Positions 21,787 through 34,420 of a stretch of DNA of 64,000 bases are shown here, one piece after another. Both the position numbers and the translations under genes were made by a program. Numbering within the stretch: the first letter of the stretch is position 1; each line of letters begins with the position of its first letter. This DNA is from Hirudinaria manillensis. Taxonomy: Eukaryota > Annelida > Clitellata > Hirudinida > Hirudinidae. Below the pieces are notes generated by a model. It worked only from the letters and a program-made list of their open reading frames with translations. It was not told where the DNA came from and did no database searches. The stretch covers positions 9,320,180 to 9,384,179 of the forward strand of contig CM067532.1 of the NCBI GenBank assembly GCA_034509925.1, written 5' to 3'.

Positions 21787-24700
21787 ATGGCAAATTCTGT
21801 TTTCAGATATAGTGACACCAATAAGTCTCTGCCCTACATTAATTTACAGAGACCTGTGTCTGCCTCGAATAGGTTTGATACGAGAAAATCATTCTCATTC
21901 GATCCCTTGGAACGAGTGACTCAAAGGCATGAATCTCAATATTCCAGGCAGGCATTTGCGGATCAATCCCAGGTAATTTTGTAATCCCAGTTAAAAAGAA
22001 GCTAGACGTAAAAGTAATCTGTTGAATACGTTTCTTTAAATGTTTAACTTCTTTAAGTTACTGGATGACTCCAAGCCATTCAGACATGAAGTGATAAAAA
22101 ACGATCGTCTGCTAACGAACTCTCCCGGGTAACTTCACTTTAATTATGTATCGAAATCATTGCATTGGAACAGTTACAAAGATAGTATAATCAAAATTCT
22201 ATTCTAAAATTTATATATTTTCCAACATTTAGGACATTGGCTCAACCCCACACAGTGAGTTATAAATTTAGCCATGTGCAACATCATGATCTCATTTAAA
22301 ATTGATTTAAAGTTCGATAGCTCCTTGAAGCACATGAGGCCTATTCCTCCAAGTTACCCTAGAAATGATTACATGTCACAGGTTTACAATTTTAGACCAC
22401 CTTGTGATGAAAATCTTTCAATACAACAAAGCATTATGTTATGTAATAACCACCTATTGAATAATAAGCTAGATTGGTTTATATTTATCATTTCATTTAT
22501 CATTTTATAATTTCTCTTGCATCTTGGTTTTGTTTACTATTTTTATATTATGTAATATTTTGACCATAATGTCATTTGGTTTTTTAATATTAATGTTCTA
22601 TTTATTTATCTTTTTGAAGATAGCTATGTCAGTATTCCTACAGGTGAGAGAGATGCAACTTCAACTTGAGCAGAGAGATGACAGAATTTGGAAGCTTCAA
22701 GTTGCTCTTGATGCAATGAGGGAGACAGAAACACAACAACTATCAACAATACAGCAATTGAAAAGACAACTCATGTTCTACGAGACGAAAGATGCCGTCA
22801 ACAATTCTAATGCAGTCATCAACAACTTGCAACAAGAAATGAAAGACTCGCAACAGAGGGTTGCCGAGCTTGAATCGCGACTGAGGTGAACGATTGAAAG
22901 TGTTTTTCCAGGAAGACCGAGTTTTGTGTTTAATTTTTATGTTAAGAACTCACATGGAAGAAAGAGAAAGAGCAGAACAGGAGAGATCATCCATCGAGAG
23001 AACGTACGTGGATGCCCTGACATCACTGTCAAATCTTCTTTTCTATGAAACTTCTACAAATTCCTTCGATGAAATCATCAGCAAGGTTCCCAGCATAGAT
23101 AATTTAATCGCTAGTTTAATTGTCATCATTCTCGTGGTCTTCCCAGCTCTTCCATGATCCACCATGTCAACCAGTAACTACATTTCTAGGTGAGTGAAAT
23201 GGTTCAGGAGAATTCCATGATGAGAGGCAAACAGGCAACAGTGAAAGAAGTCATCGGAAATCTGGAAATGGAACAGAAAACCAATCGCGAGACGATAGCT
23301 CGACTCACGTCCGAGATTGAAAAGAACCAACAGATCGTATCGAGGAGCTGTGTTGATGTTGACAACATCAGAGTGGTTTGTCATGTGGACATCCACTGAC
23401 TAAATAGAATTTATTACCTACTTTACTTGTTATTGTTATTATTAGCATCACTATTGATTGCTATTGATCTTCACTTTGATTGCCACAAAGTATTACAATT
23501 GACAAGTAAGCAGTAACCAATGATCCTTGCTTTGTTGTTGCTTGATCCGAACTGGAGAGGCATTTGTTTTTTTTTTTAATTAGGAAAGAGATGCAGCCCT
23601 TTCAAAGCAGGAAGAATTGACCAAGGAGTTGGAGATGGTGAAAGCAAGGCTTGAGTCCAGTCACAGAGCCTGGAGCCAAATGAAATCAGAATTGGAGGAA
23701 GTCAGAGTAAACTTGTCTTCCACAGAGGCTGAGAAACAAAGGAGGACAGTGGCAGACACACTAGAGGGTTCCAATAGTTCTCCCATTAGTCACAGTCCCT
23801 TTTATCCAAAGAAATTTCTAAATTTATTTTGTCAATAAATTCTATAAGCAATATGAGGTCATATCTCAAATTCATATCCACCAAGGACAAAGATTTGCAA
23901 GATTTCGAGAAAATTTGGCCTCCCTGCTGACCGACGGGTCGTTCGTGGTGGACCCCTACGAGGAGCAGATTCTCTCTCGGATCAACAAACTCGTCTCGGC
24001 TTTGACGGAGAAGACCAACGTAAAGACAAACTTTAATCCAATTGTTCATTTGAACTGCAATCAATTTACGCTCATAGAAATCCTCAGCAAATCCGTATAG
24101 AAACGACACCAAAATATTTACTTTCATTCTTTTTTACTGCATGCATATCAAGACTTTGTTAATTCAAGGCTACAAATGCCCTCGAAAAGAAACTGGGAGA
24201 CGTCTCGGCCGAACTGGAGAGGCAGTTCGAGGTGACAAAATCAGAGCGGAACAAACAGAAGCAGCTACAGGGACTCGCCGAGGAACTGGAAGAAGAACTT
24301 CGACGGAAAGGTTCCAAGGAGGCCGTCGATCAGGTGCTCAATGGCAAGGACAGGGTAGGTCTGACATTTGTTCATAGGCTCAGACATTTGTAATTTTATG
24401 AATTCAGTTGATCAGATAATGTGCAAGTGATAATAAATCACTTAATGTTGATTAAAATTTATATTTGTAACAATAGTTAGTTAATATTTATAATAGTAAT
24501 TATGTCTATTATGTTTGCTTTTTAATGTTAATAATTCTTCTTGTCACGTTATCTTTCCTGACAGTTTGTCAAGATGCTCAACAAGATTGCCTCGTCTCTC
24601 AAGATGTCGCCATTCAAAGATACGGTCCCCGTGGAGGTGGTGGCCAATGAAATCATTTCATGCATCGAGGACCTCATCAACAGATTCTCGAACAAAAGCG

Positions 24701-26302
24701 GAAACGATGACGATGATGCCGAGGCCATGAGGGTTCACATCTTGAACTTACAGAGAAAGGTCAAGTCGTTGAAAGAGCAGTTAGTTGTGAAGGTATAGTG
24801 TGATAAATTTAATAATGATAACCATTATTAAAGTCACTTGTTAAATAGATTAAATAGCAATTGTTAAGATGTATTATGATTTCATGAGAATGGCTAAACT
24901 ACTGGCAGATTATTCATAATTATGAAAATTTCATGAAAATGTCAGGATAATCAGCTTGATGAACTGGGCGAAAGAATGAAGGAGATGGAGGACAAGCTTT
25001 CCACATTGGAGATTCGAGACGAAGATGAAAGCGCCAGGGTCAGGAAGATGTCGAAGATCCTGGAAAAGTACAAGTTGGAGTTGAACGAGGCTCACTTGGA
25101 AATGAGGCAACTGAGGGCTCGGCTTTTGGAGGCGGCAGATCTTAAGGCTGGCTGTCGTGTAGCTTTTGTCATGGCATTAATATCAATCGCATCAACTATT
25201 GTGATCTGGTTGGCCAAAAGTACTAAGTCACAGCATGTCATATTTGTAAACTAGCCTGTATTGGCCCTAGGGTCACGGTAGAATCTGAAATACATAAAGG
25301 GTAAGTCAACTAATGAGATGCATGATGTTCACATCCTGTTTCGATAAGTGAGGCACTCAAAAGATCTGCCAAATGCAAAACTACAAATATTATCAATAGC
25401 CCATTATATGCTTGAACTCATACTTATGTCAATGCATGGAGATTACTATTTAGAAGTATTAATAGAGGAATTAACCCCAAAATCAATTAATGCCTCAATG
25501 TTCCAGTCAGACTCAACTGCCAAAGAGGAAGAAGTCAAGAAACTAAAGTCCAAAATCAAGAACATTGAACAGGAGAGTTCCAGGCTAAAACATGAAATTT
25601 CAAAGCTCCACCAAGAGAATCAAAACATGTCACAGGTCACTAGCGAACTCAGGTCTGCAAAATCAGCTTTGGAAGAATTGACACGACAACACAAACAGGT
25701 TAAGGGTCATGCATACTGAATGAGGTATAATGTGTCACAAGATTAATAATAGCTACTGGAGTGAGTCATATTCCAACCATGTCGTAAGAATAACCCCATA
25801 AGATTTGCTTCTTAAACTTAGAGGATAATCAAATATGCAATATGCAATAGAACATAAACCGTTCACTTTACCTAGTCAGGTTGGTGGAATAAGGCTAATA
25901 TGTTTTAGTATAATTGTTTAATAACATTTTTTTAATAATAGAGGGAGCTGTATTTTGTTGCAGTTGTTCGACCTACGTCAATTGTTGGCTGGGATGCTCG
26001 GGATTCCGTACAACACATCAGTCGCTGTGGATTTTGAAATGATCTCCCGTCTTGAGAAGTTGATTGTAGCAATTTATAGAGACCCCGAGATCATGGAGAA
26101 CTTTCACATCGATCCTAGTAACTCCATTGGTTTGGCAGATGAATTCAGAAAAGGCTACAATTCTGTCGTGGACCAAGCGAAAACCAACCCAAGGTCAAGA
26201 CAAGAAAAAGCGCTCCGTTCGCGCAATGTCAATATGAGGGAATTAAATTCAAGGCCAAGGTCTTTGTCGCCTCAGAAAAAATTGGACACCAAAATTTATT
26301 AA
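21787..26302 (+). CDS. CCDC170: CCDC170-like coiled-coil protein
   Basis: Fourteen exons: 21787-21972, 22058-22128, 22233-22254, 22313-22381, 22644-22885, 22947-23085, 23190-23372, 23584-23767, 23886-24019, 24169-24354, 24565-24792, 24946-25158, 25507-25698, 25964-26302, giving about 795 residues. Nearly the whole protein is coiled coil. Landmarks that match CCDC170 as I recall it are FRENLASLLTD, FVKMLNKIASSLKM, NLQRKVKSLKEQL, and the C-terminal DLRQLLAGMLGIP...ISRLEKLI block. Human CCDC170 is 715 residues and is reported to associate with Golgi-linked and stabilised microtubules; a ciliary role is possible. The third exon is only 22 nt. The donor after 23767 (GTTCCA) and the end of exon 7 (23372 or 23375) are uncertain. 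It ends 295 bp before the MXRA7-like start. Confidence 0.85.
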
Positions 26303-26597
26303 AATTATGATTTTTTTTTGGTGCTCGTTACGTATATTGTTTATTGTCTCCTCAGACGTGATCGTGTTTTCGAAGAATTTTGAACTACACTCCGGCTTAA
26401 GACACGTCTTTTGGTTTGGTTGGAGTTGCAATTGATCGAGAAACCTCGCAGCAATTATCTATCTCTCCTCGGGTGCAATTGAAATCTAGGAGAGATGTAG
26501 GCACATACCTGGGATCAATTTCGTGTCATAGTAACGCACTACTGCAACGACCATTCTGGAACCGGGTGGCCGAGACCGGCTTTGCCAGTTTGCAATA

Positions 26598-27046
26598 ATG
26601 ACGGACAACACTCTCATCTTGGGGATAGTTACGGCAGTATTAGTCACGTTCGTCACCAGACTTGTTTATGCTTATTTTTCGAGCTACCGCAAGCCATCGA
26701 AACTGCAGGAGCCGAATGCCACTGAAGGTTACGCTTGTTTTTCGCATATGTTTGAAATACGCACCAGTAAAGTACGATTTTAGATACGAACGATGCAAAA
26801 CCTGGGACAAATGCTCTGGATCCAGTGGACTATTGCGACCATATTCAACGCGAGGTAAAGCTGACGAAACAGAAAGCCGCGTTGAAGGAGATTGAGTCTC
26901 ATATGACCCAAGAGCAGGTGGAGGAAGAGAGGCAGACTCAGAAAAAGCAGCTTGAAGAGATATTCAAGCTCATGGCTGAACAAAAAGAACATTTTGGCAT
27001 AAACTCTGTTGACGACGTGCAAGACCAGATGAAGCTTTACATGTGA
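26598..27046 (+). CDS. MXRA7: Small single-pass membrane protein, MXRA7-like
   Basis: Two exons, 26598-26727 and 26784-27046, join in phase 1 to give 130 residues. Residues 6-26 form one hydrophobic segment (LILGIVTAVLVTFVTRLVYAY region) right after a short N-terminus, followed by a polar linker and a charged C-terminal helix with EEERQTQKKQLEEIFKLM and a final FGINSVDDVQDQMKLYM. The combination of N-terminal membrane anchor, EQL-x-xIF-xLM helix and C-terminal D-VQ-Q-LY ending resembles matrix-remodelling-associated protein 7, but the vertebrate acidic middle region is missing. The function of that family is poorly known. The ortholog call is tentative; the gene itself is well supported by two clean splice sites and frame. 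Confidence 0.6.
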
Positions 27047-27237
27047 CGTATCTAATGCTGCAGCTACCAAGCAATTTTCTTACAAGATATCAAAGCATTT
27101 GTCTTGTTAGTTTTACCCACTTTACTGCACCCATATCTCAGCATTTCATTTATGACTATCTGCCTTGATGTTTTTGCTTATGAATATGGTAGATGTGCCT
27201 GCTGAATTCATTGTATAGTTATTCATGTTTGTAAATG

Positions 27238-27243
27238 TTTATT
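27238..27243 (-). promoter_or_regulatory. Poly(A) signal for EME1
   Basis: AATAAA on the minus strand, 39 nt beyond the EME1 stop codon. Confidence 0.6.
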
Positions 27244-27281
27244 TCTAAAACTAATGTTAGTGCTTAAATTAGTGAGTGGTA

Positions 27282-29101
27282 TTATGTTATTAGCACATTT
27301 CCATCTCTTGAAGTCATAAGTGTATGGACCCTCCTTGATAATTCTGGACCAACTCTCCTTGAGGTCGCTGTGATGCCTGCCCCCCGCCTAATCTGTCGAA
27401 TGAATCTCTTAGCGTATCAAATATGTGCTAGTTTGGAGTGACTTGGCAAACATTCAGGAATTTTATATTGTGAACTTAATCTTAACCTAATCCAATAAAT
27501 GCTTGACATTTCATTGTTGTAATTGCAAAACAAACCATGATGTCCTCCAGCAAATGTGCAGCCACCTTTGAATCGGGGCAAGACAGATACTTCTGAGGTT
27601 GTAAATATTAAACATCACTGATTCAGTTTTAGAATGCTTGGTAATCAATTGTTTCTCCTGCTAACCTCAAAGAGGGATTTTGGGGTTGGGTATTCCCTGG
27701 CAATGGCATTTGAGACGTCTGCAGTTACATTCTTGAAGACGTTAAGCTGAGATCTCCACGTCTGCTCTGGCCCAAGTTTGGCACATCCTTTGCTTGATGC
27801 CACATACAGGGAACCAAGCTGGCACTGTGCCTTTTGTTCTCGTCTGAAAGAACAGCATTTTTTGACATCTGGCATTCATGAATATTCTATAATTTCTCAC
27901 TTATAGGGGCATTCGGCCACAGATTTAGTGTAGTTCAAGATCATTCTGACCAACTCATCATCAGAATTAACAAATTTGAAGTGGCAACGATGTGTCATTT
28001 GCAAGCAAAGTGTGGCCTAAAAAGCAAATATAAAATAAAAATTTAAGATAAAAAATATTTTACAAATTCAACATATAAATTGCTAGTGCTCACTTGTTCA
28101 ATCATCATGTTGTCTACAAAAGCTTTGGTTTTCGACTTTTTCCCTGTTAGTGACCTTAAAATATAGAAGCAATTGACAGAGAAACTGACAGGCAAAGGAT
28201 TAAAGAATGTAGAACAATAACTTTAAATGTTCATCCAACTTGAGAATTATAAAGGTGAGCTTCTTGTCAGATCCAACCAAACAAGAACACTTTTGTACAA
28301 AACTTTCGAGATCCATCTCATTTGGATTAGATTTGTTGCTAGCAACCTGGGAAGAGACCACAGTCAGTGTCGAGTTTCACATCAAACATTTTCATAGTTT
28401 ACCAGAGCTGTAAATTCTTCTCTAGGAATGTAGATAATGATTTGGTCTTGTATTGCATCTTCAGATTTTGTATCAATCTGGTTGTTAAAAGTAATCTAGA
28501 TAATAACTTAAAGTTGCATCCAAGAGAAAGGTGAATCAATTTTGTAACCTTCATGTCATTTCCTTCACTCATGGTGGTGATGCTCCTCCAAAATGAAATC
28601 ATGTAAGGAATGAGTTGAGCATTTCTCTCAAATTTGACATTAGTGTCCTGCAATGCCTTCTCTACTTTTGGGCCAAAGCTCATTCCAGCAAAGTTATCAT
28701 CAATCATGACCATTATGTGCTACAAATATAAAAGTGATTTTAGAATTCATTGTAATAATGTCACTCTTAAAGGTTAAAAATACCTTTAAACATTCGCCTG
28801 GCTTCTTGTTCCTCAATTCAATTTGTTGGAGTTTCTTTTTAGTCTTTTCATATTCAATTTCTTCTTTGGACTTGGAAGATCTTTTATTCTACACAATTAA
28901 CATCCATTTAAGCCTCTAAATCAAGAGATCATTCAAAACAAGTTTGTAGGAGACCTTAGTAGCCGCTTTTGGTCTATTCGACTTTTTCGTTGCATCGGAC
29001 TGACTTAGGCATTCTGTATTAATTGCCACAAGTTCCTCAGCCAAGCAAACGGACTGAACTTCGCAATCAGATGTATCGGAATAAAAATCATTTTTCGACA
29101 T
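27282..29101 (-). CDS. EME1: EME1, non-catalytic partner of MUS81 nuclease
   Basis: Ten exons in transcript order: 29101-28955, 28888-28784, 28719-28549, 28477-28403, 28346-28222, 28154-28094, 28016-27901, 27843-27666, 27592-27536, 27392-27282 (stop TAA), 381 residues, all phases consistent. After a short acidic N-terminus and a basic helix comes an ERCC4-type nuclease fold ([29 protein letters not shown]) without the GDx(n)ERK catalytic motif, as expected for EME1. It then has a tandem helix-hairpin-helix region ending in [21 protein letters not shown], nearly identical in layout to vertebrate EME1. With MUS81 it cleaves branched DNA such as flaps and nicked junctions; that is family knowledge. 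It is shorter than human EME1 (about 570) because the disordered N-terminus is reduced. Exons 9 and 10 are short and easy to miss. It overlaps the likely 3'UTR of the convergent MXRA7-like gene. Confidence 0.9.
27494..27499 (+). promoter_or_regulatory. Candidate poly(A) signal for MXRA7-like gene
   Basis: AATAAA about 450 nt after the MXRA7-like stop codon. If used, its 3'UTR covers the last EME1 exon antisense. Confidence 0.45.
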
Positions 29102-29744
29102 TTCCCGCCTATGCTTTATGAGAGTTGATATTTGTTTTCATTCAAATTAGGATGATACTTCGCCAATTATTATAAATAATATTCTTTTGTAAAAAACGCC
29201 AGAAAAGGATGATAAGAGATTAAAACAAGAATTGAAACTTAAATGTACTTTTAAAAAACAATAAAAACAGTTTTAGCGAAGATCATTGGTGAAAATTTGA
29301 CCTAGATTTAAGCTCCGCCTTTTAATTGCTTTTCCTCCATTGCAGAATTTATAATTGTATTTTGTGTTTTTATTGACCATTTTATTGTCCTTTTATTATA
29401 TTTTTATCGTCTAAAGCGGGACTTGGTTGAAAATTTCAAAGTATGTCTTATATATTTTTCCAATGGTTGAGTTCCTCATTAAATTCGTGATGTGCCACCG
29501 AATTCAACATTTTTACGTCACTTCATCGCAGTTTCTCGTTTTTGTTCTGATGAAGACTTTACACGTCTTTATGAGAATCAAGTCATTTACATTAAATGTA
29601 CCTACACTGTCACCTATTCATGCTTAACAATATCCATGAGAAACTTGTTTACAGTAGTAATGTTCTTAATTTATGGCTTGCTTGGCCATCATTTGAGCCA
29701 TGTGTTAGTAAACACTATGGAATTATTACTGCAAGGCAGACAAA
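29102..29744. promoter_or_regulatory. Divergent intergenic region between EME1 and PBX
   Basis: The 643 bp between the EME1 start (minus) and the PBX start (plus) shows no coding exon. A possible acceptor (TTACTGCAAG) just before 29736 suggests that the PBX start codon lies at the beginning of a second, spliced exon with a 5'UTR exon upstream. Confidence 0.45.
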
Positions 29745-32700
29745 ATGATGGACGATGGGCTTGGCTATCCCCCATTACAAGGGCAGATGGCAGTACAGCA
29801 AGGGTATGGAATGCATGCCACTCAAGGGATGCTCGACTCATGTGGGATGATGGCCGGCGAGGAGCAGGGAGGCAAGCGAGCCATCGGAGACATCTTGCAA
29901 CAGATCATGTCCATCACAGACCAGTCACTGGATGAGGCACAGGCAAGGTTGTTGTTTCATGTCCTTACCAAAAACGGCATGTGTTGTGAAGGTAATCATA
30001 ATTGAAAGGTGACTGCAATTTTAGTGAGCCAATGATTGGCAATTAAGCAATGTCAAGCAATGTTCTTGTACGTGCGTGTTTTGTACGTGTCCATAGATTG
30101 CAAGTATTGAATTGTTCTTGCCTCTTTTGGCTGATTCCCCAGCTTTTCATGCCTACCCAGGAAACATACCCTAAACTGTCATCGAATGAAACCAGCTTTA
30201 TTCCAGATACTGTGCGAGATAAAAGAAAAGACAGGTTTGTGTGAAAATGAATGATGATATTGAGCTTAATGGCTTTAATTATTCTTATCGTTATCTGTGC
30301 CTAATTGATTTACTTTAAGTGCTCGCAACAACAACATTGATAATGGGACTCGTCAACTGCCTCATGATTGTTATTATTACTATTATTACATTATTATTAT
30401 TATCTATAGCTCTATTATTATTATTGTTGTTGTTGTTGCCATTGTATTTTTGAAGTCATCATTATTATAATAATAATTATAATTATTATAAATTAATAAT
30501 AATAATAATAATTATAATTATTATAAATTAATAATAATAATAATAATAATTTATTTTTCTGCTCCCCAATTACTGGTTTGCCAATTATTACTACAATCAC
30601 CTCATTCTTTCTGCATCTTCAAGTCCTGAGCATCAGGGGTTGCCAAGACGACGACCCTCCAGACGCCCAGCTCATGCGACTGGACAACATGTTGATAGCC
30701 GAAGGGGTGGCCGGGCCAGAGAAAGGGGGCGGGGGCTCGCTGTCCTCGCTGCCGGTTCAGAGCGAGAATGCGATAGAGCATGCAGACTACAGGGCCAAGC
30801 TGATGCAAATAAGGCAGATCTACCACTCTGAGCTGGAAAAGTACGAACAGGTTGGGAAAAATGTTTGAGGTTCTATATCATTCGGTGGATCTTAAGTGGT
30901 TTTGGAGATGATGATGACGACGACTGTGGTGATAGTGATGATGATGATGATGATGATGACTGTGGTGATGGTGATGATGTTTAATGTTATGGTTCACTTT
31001 CCACCTGCATTTATTTTGTCAGAGATGCTTTTATTTCTCTAGTGCTTCAAAGGTGTGATAATTAAAATTTAACTCGTCATACAGCACTGTTACGGCTGCA
31101 ATTATTAACTCATAAAATGCTAAAACACTCGATACTAATGTTATAATCATCTTTTAAATTCTTTAATTGTTGTTGCCGTCGTTGCCTTTTATTCCAATTT
31201 TCATTTTTTTCTGCAATCACTTCATTTGCAATCATCACAATCTAGATGCTACTAAACAAAATAAAAAATAAGTTATCAGCTCGATGATGTTATCGGCATC
31301 TGCGTCGTTTGATGATTCTGTTTACGAACAAAGAGTTTGATTTACCGTCCTGAAAAAAAGGGAGGTTATGATTATTATACCGTGACCCTGAGAAGTGTCG
31401 TTTGAAAGGCCTGCAGCGAGTTCACGAGCCACGTGGTGAACCTGCTCCACGAGCAGAGCCGGACGCGCCCCATCGCCCCGAAGGAGATCGACCGGATGGT
31501 CTCCATCATCCGCAAGAAGTTCACGGCCATCGAGCTCCAGTTAAAGCAGAGCACCTGCGAGGCGGTCATGATCCTGAGGTCGAGGTTCCTTGACGCCAGG
31601 CGAAAGAGGAGGAACTTTAGCAAGCAGGCGACGGAGATGCTCAACGAGTACTTCTACTCGCACCTCAGCAACCCCTACCCGAGCGAGGAGGCCAAAGAGG
31701 AGCTGGCCAGGAAGTGCGGCATTACGGTCTCACAGGTTTGAGAATTTTAATCGAAAGACTTCCGTCTGATTCTGTTTTTAAATTTGTTGTTCTCATTTGT
31801 TCTCTGCATGAATTCAGACATTTTTATCATCTCCTTGGCTGAACCTAATGGATTCATGAGCCTCTCTCGTTCTCAAATCCTCACGTTCTCTTTCTCCACG
31901 CTGCTTTCTAATTTTCAACCAATAACGAAATAATTAAATGCATTTAATCGCGTCGCTGTCGCTTCACTCGAAATGAACGCATCGCCGACCTCCGTCGAAG
32001 GTTTCCAATTGGTTCGGCAACAAGCGAATCCGCTTCAAAAAGAACGTCGGCAAGGGCCAGGAGGAGGCGAACATGTACAATGCCAAAATGGCCGCTTCTT
32101 CCTCTTCGGCCGCGAATAACGAGTCGAGGTCCCCGATGATGCCGAAGCTCGAGTCCGCAGACAGTCAGTGTCTGAGCGATAGTCAGGAAAGTTGGGGTGA
32201 GTCATAATCAAATGCTGGCGATGATGACGACGTCGATGATGGTGGTGATGATGATGACGACGTCGATGCTGATGATGATGATGATACAAAAATGTTGTTG
32301 ATGATGATGTGGCACACGATGTTAATGGTGACATTAATATGCTTTCTAAAGCCAGACCACAAGCATCGTTTGCATGAATGGCTTTGCTGAAAAACAGTGC
32401 TGATCTATTAGATATGTATATAATTATCTTTATTTTTAATTATTAATAAATAATTATGTTGATAATAATAAATACATAATTGTATTTTTCAATTGTATAT
32501 ATATTGTTATTTGACATGCAGGGAATTCAACGTACAACAACATGGCAGCCAGGCAGGACATGAACCAGAATATGTACATGGGAATGAATGTTGGTAAATT
32601 AATTTTACTTAATAAAAGTAAAAAACTCCATAAAATATTAACTATTTGTGGTAGCAAGAAGGGCACACAAGATAATGGCGACAATTGTTGCTGCTGCTGT

Positions 32701-32924
32701 TGCTGTCATATTATTTTTCTTAATTAATTAATTAATTGTAATTAATTTATTTAGTCATTTATTCATCAACTTGTTTATTTATATGCGCACAAATTGACCA
32801 TTTTCTTAAATCGAGTGACTCGTTTTCAGCCGAATCTTGGCTACACAGACATCCTTCCTACGTCGACTTCCAGTATGTACGATTCCCATCTTCGCCAGGT
32901 TGGCAGAATTCCCTTCGGATTTGA
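29745..32924 (+). CDS. PBX1: PBX/extradenticle TALE homeodomain transcription factor
   Basis: Exons 29745-29947, 30161-30234, 30624-30850, 31409-31735, 32001-32196, 32522-32593, 32830-32924, about 397 residues. The PBC domain runs from [25 protein letters not shown] through [21 protein letters not shown] and LSIRG to [13 protein letters not shown]. The homeodomain spans about residues 232-294, with the TALE three-residue extension ([13 protein letters not shown]) and WFGNKRIR recognition helix. It binds DNA with Hox and Meis/Prep partners in the nucleus. Exon 2 (74 nt) is hidden because longer reading frames overlap it. The C-terminal exon is the weak point: phase from the good donor at 32593 gives a stop at 32924, but a weaker donor at 32589 would give another frame ending at 32931, and a donor at 32899 could splice to an acceptor at 33026. 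Confidence 0.93.
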
Positions 32925-34420
32925 TAATTAATTGCATTTAATAACAAATATTGGAAATTTATTTAAATTCTTGTTTTTATTATCCTTTCATTCATTCATT
33001 CGTTTTTTTGTTTGTTTTTTTTTCAGTGAGATATTGACGAGTAACAGTCTTAACATTCCGATCAAGATGTTTCTAGTCACAGCGTTTGTTTCGTATACCT
33101 GCAACCCATTTGATGACGTCGTCGGACTATTTATTCGCTCGCGTCTCGTGTCGTCGTCGTCGTTTCCGTCGCTCGCGTCGGAGTCAAAGATTGCACTGCA
33201 GACGTATTCCCCACTGATGTCCATATCATTCGAGGAATCGGGTCGTTCAGTCCTAGTTTCGAGTAATTCGTCATGTAGAAGGTTCGCCTCGCGACTCTGC
33301 GTCTCCAAACAGTTCATTCGACAATTTTTGGTGCTTCGTGCCATACTTGTGCATAGTTTCCATTTTCTTTTTTTTTCTTTTTTTGTTTTGTTTTCATTCG
33401 ATTTGAGTTCAAGTCGTCTGCATGTTTTAACGCTGGTGTCGTGTCGTGTGATTCTTTTGAATTCTTTTTCCTGCATCTTTTTTTTGGCGATTTAGAATCT
33501 TTTTGTTGTGATCTGATTTTAAGTTTATTATTTCCTTGAGACCAACCACTCACTTCCATTGGACACTGCATATTTTTTTTTTGTTATTTATTTAATGTTA
33601 TTGATTTGGTGATACCTTGAAATTTTAATTTATTAATGCTTGATTATTTTCTATAAAATTTTTTTTTTACAGTGATTTAGGTATTGTTTTATATTTTATT
33701 TTTTGTTAGGATATAGTTGTGTACATTTAAGGAGCAAAATATTAAAAGTTTAGGTTATTTTTAAATTTAGTGTATTATATGAGAAATATCGTTTCGTATT
33801 GCTTAGTAATAGTTTTAAACCTGTTGTTAGTCATCAAGTCAGCCAAAATGAATGTTTTCAGGTATCTGTGTTTGGTTAAGAAGTGTCTGCGTAAGAATTT
33901 TGCTTTGGAATCGCGAAAAATGTTGATTTCGTATATTTTGATGTCAATTCGCGATAATTGTTTAATGGCGCGGTTTATTTAGGTGGAACTCAATTTCATG
34001 CAATAAATTTAAGTGCGAAGTCCTGGTCTGGTGTCTGCTTCTGTTCCGTAAAGGATGTGGGGGCGTGGGCGTCATAGGTGTGACGGACAAAAATAATTAA
34101 CGAATTTTTTTATTATAAGATATCTAGAAAGATTGTTTATTATAAAAGAAAAGAAACGAAGTGGATTTTTGATTTAAAGGTCTGCAAAAAACGCGCTTCA
34201 TTCCTATGACGGAAATGTACGGATGATTAGTGCTCCTGAATTTTGTTTTTGATCGAGATGTTTCGTACAACCGACAAATTTGTGCACTGTTCTGATGTAA
34301 TTTAATGTATAAAAATTAAGCGATATTCTGAAAAACCATATTCGACCTTCGAACAAAACGGATTATTCTAGGTTCATCTTTATCGCGTAGGAAATCGCTT
34401 AAAACAACCCGGTTTTAAGT
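32925..34420 (+). other. PBX 3'UTR and short gap to LRRFIP
   Basis: AT-rich plus-strand 3'UTR is inferred from 32925 to the AATAAA at 34002. A minus-strand frame of 162 codons (32988-33476) lies here but is lysine/arginine-rich low-complexity with no domain. The remaining 400 bp would carry the LRRFIP promoter and 5'UTR. Confidence 0.5.
34002..34007 (+). promoter_or_regulatory. Poly(A) signal for PBX
   Basis: AATAAA in plus-strand AT-rich sequence about 1.08 kb after the PBX stop and 414 bp before the LRRFIP start. Confidence 0.5.

Noticed and set aside
27645-27665. EME1 ending with VSRRNN at 27645
   Set aside because: This reads into an intron. A GTTAGC donor at 27665 leads to two further exons that encode the conserved C-terminal helix-hairpin-helix region.
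29948-30005. Extension of the PBX first exon to 29991 with a direct splice to 30624
   Set aside because: Phase would fit, but it would delete the invariant [11 protein letters not shown] helix. That helix is encoded by a separate 74-nt exon at 30161-30234 with matching phases.
32988-33476. Minus-strand frame of 162 codons in the PBX 3'UTR
   Set aside because: It is Lys/Arg/Asp-rich, has no recognisable domain or splice context, and overlaps the inferred 3'UTR on the other strand.
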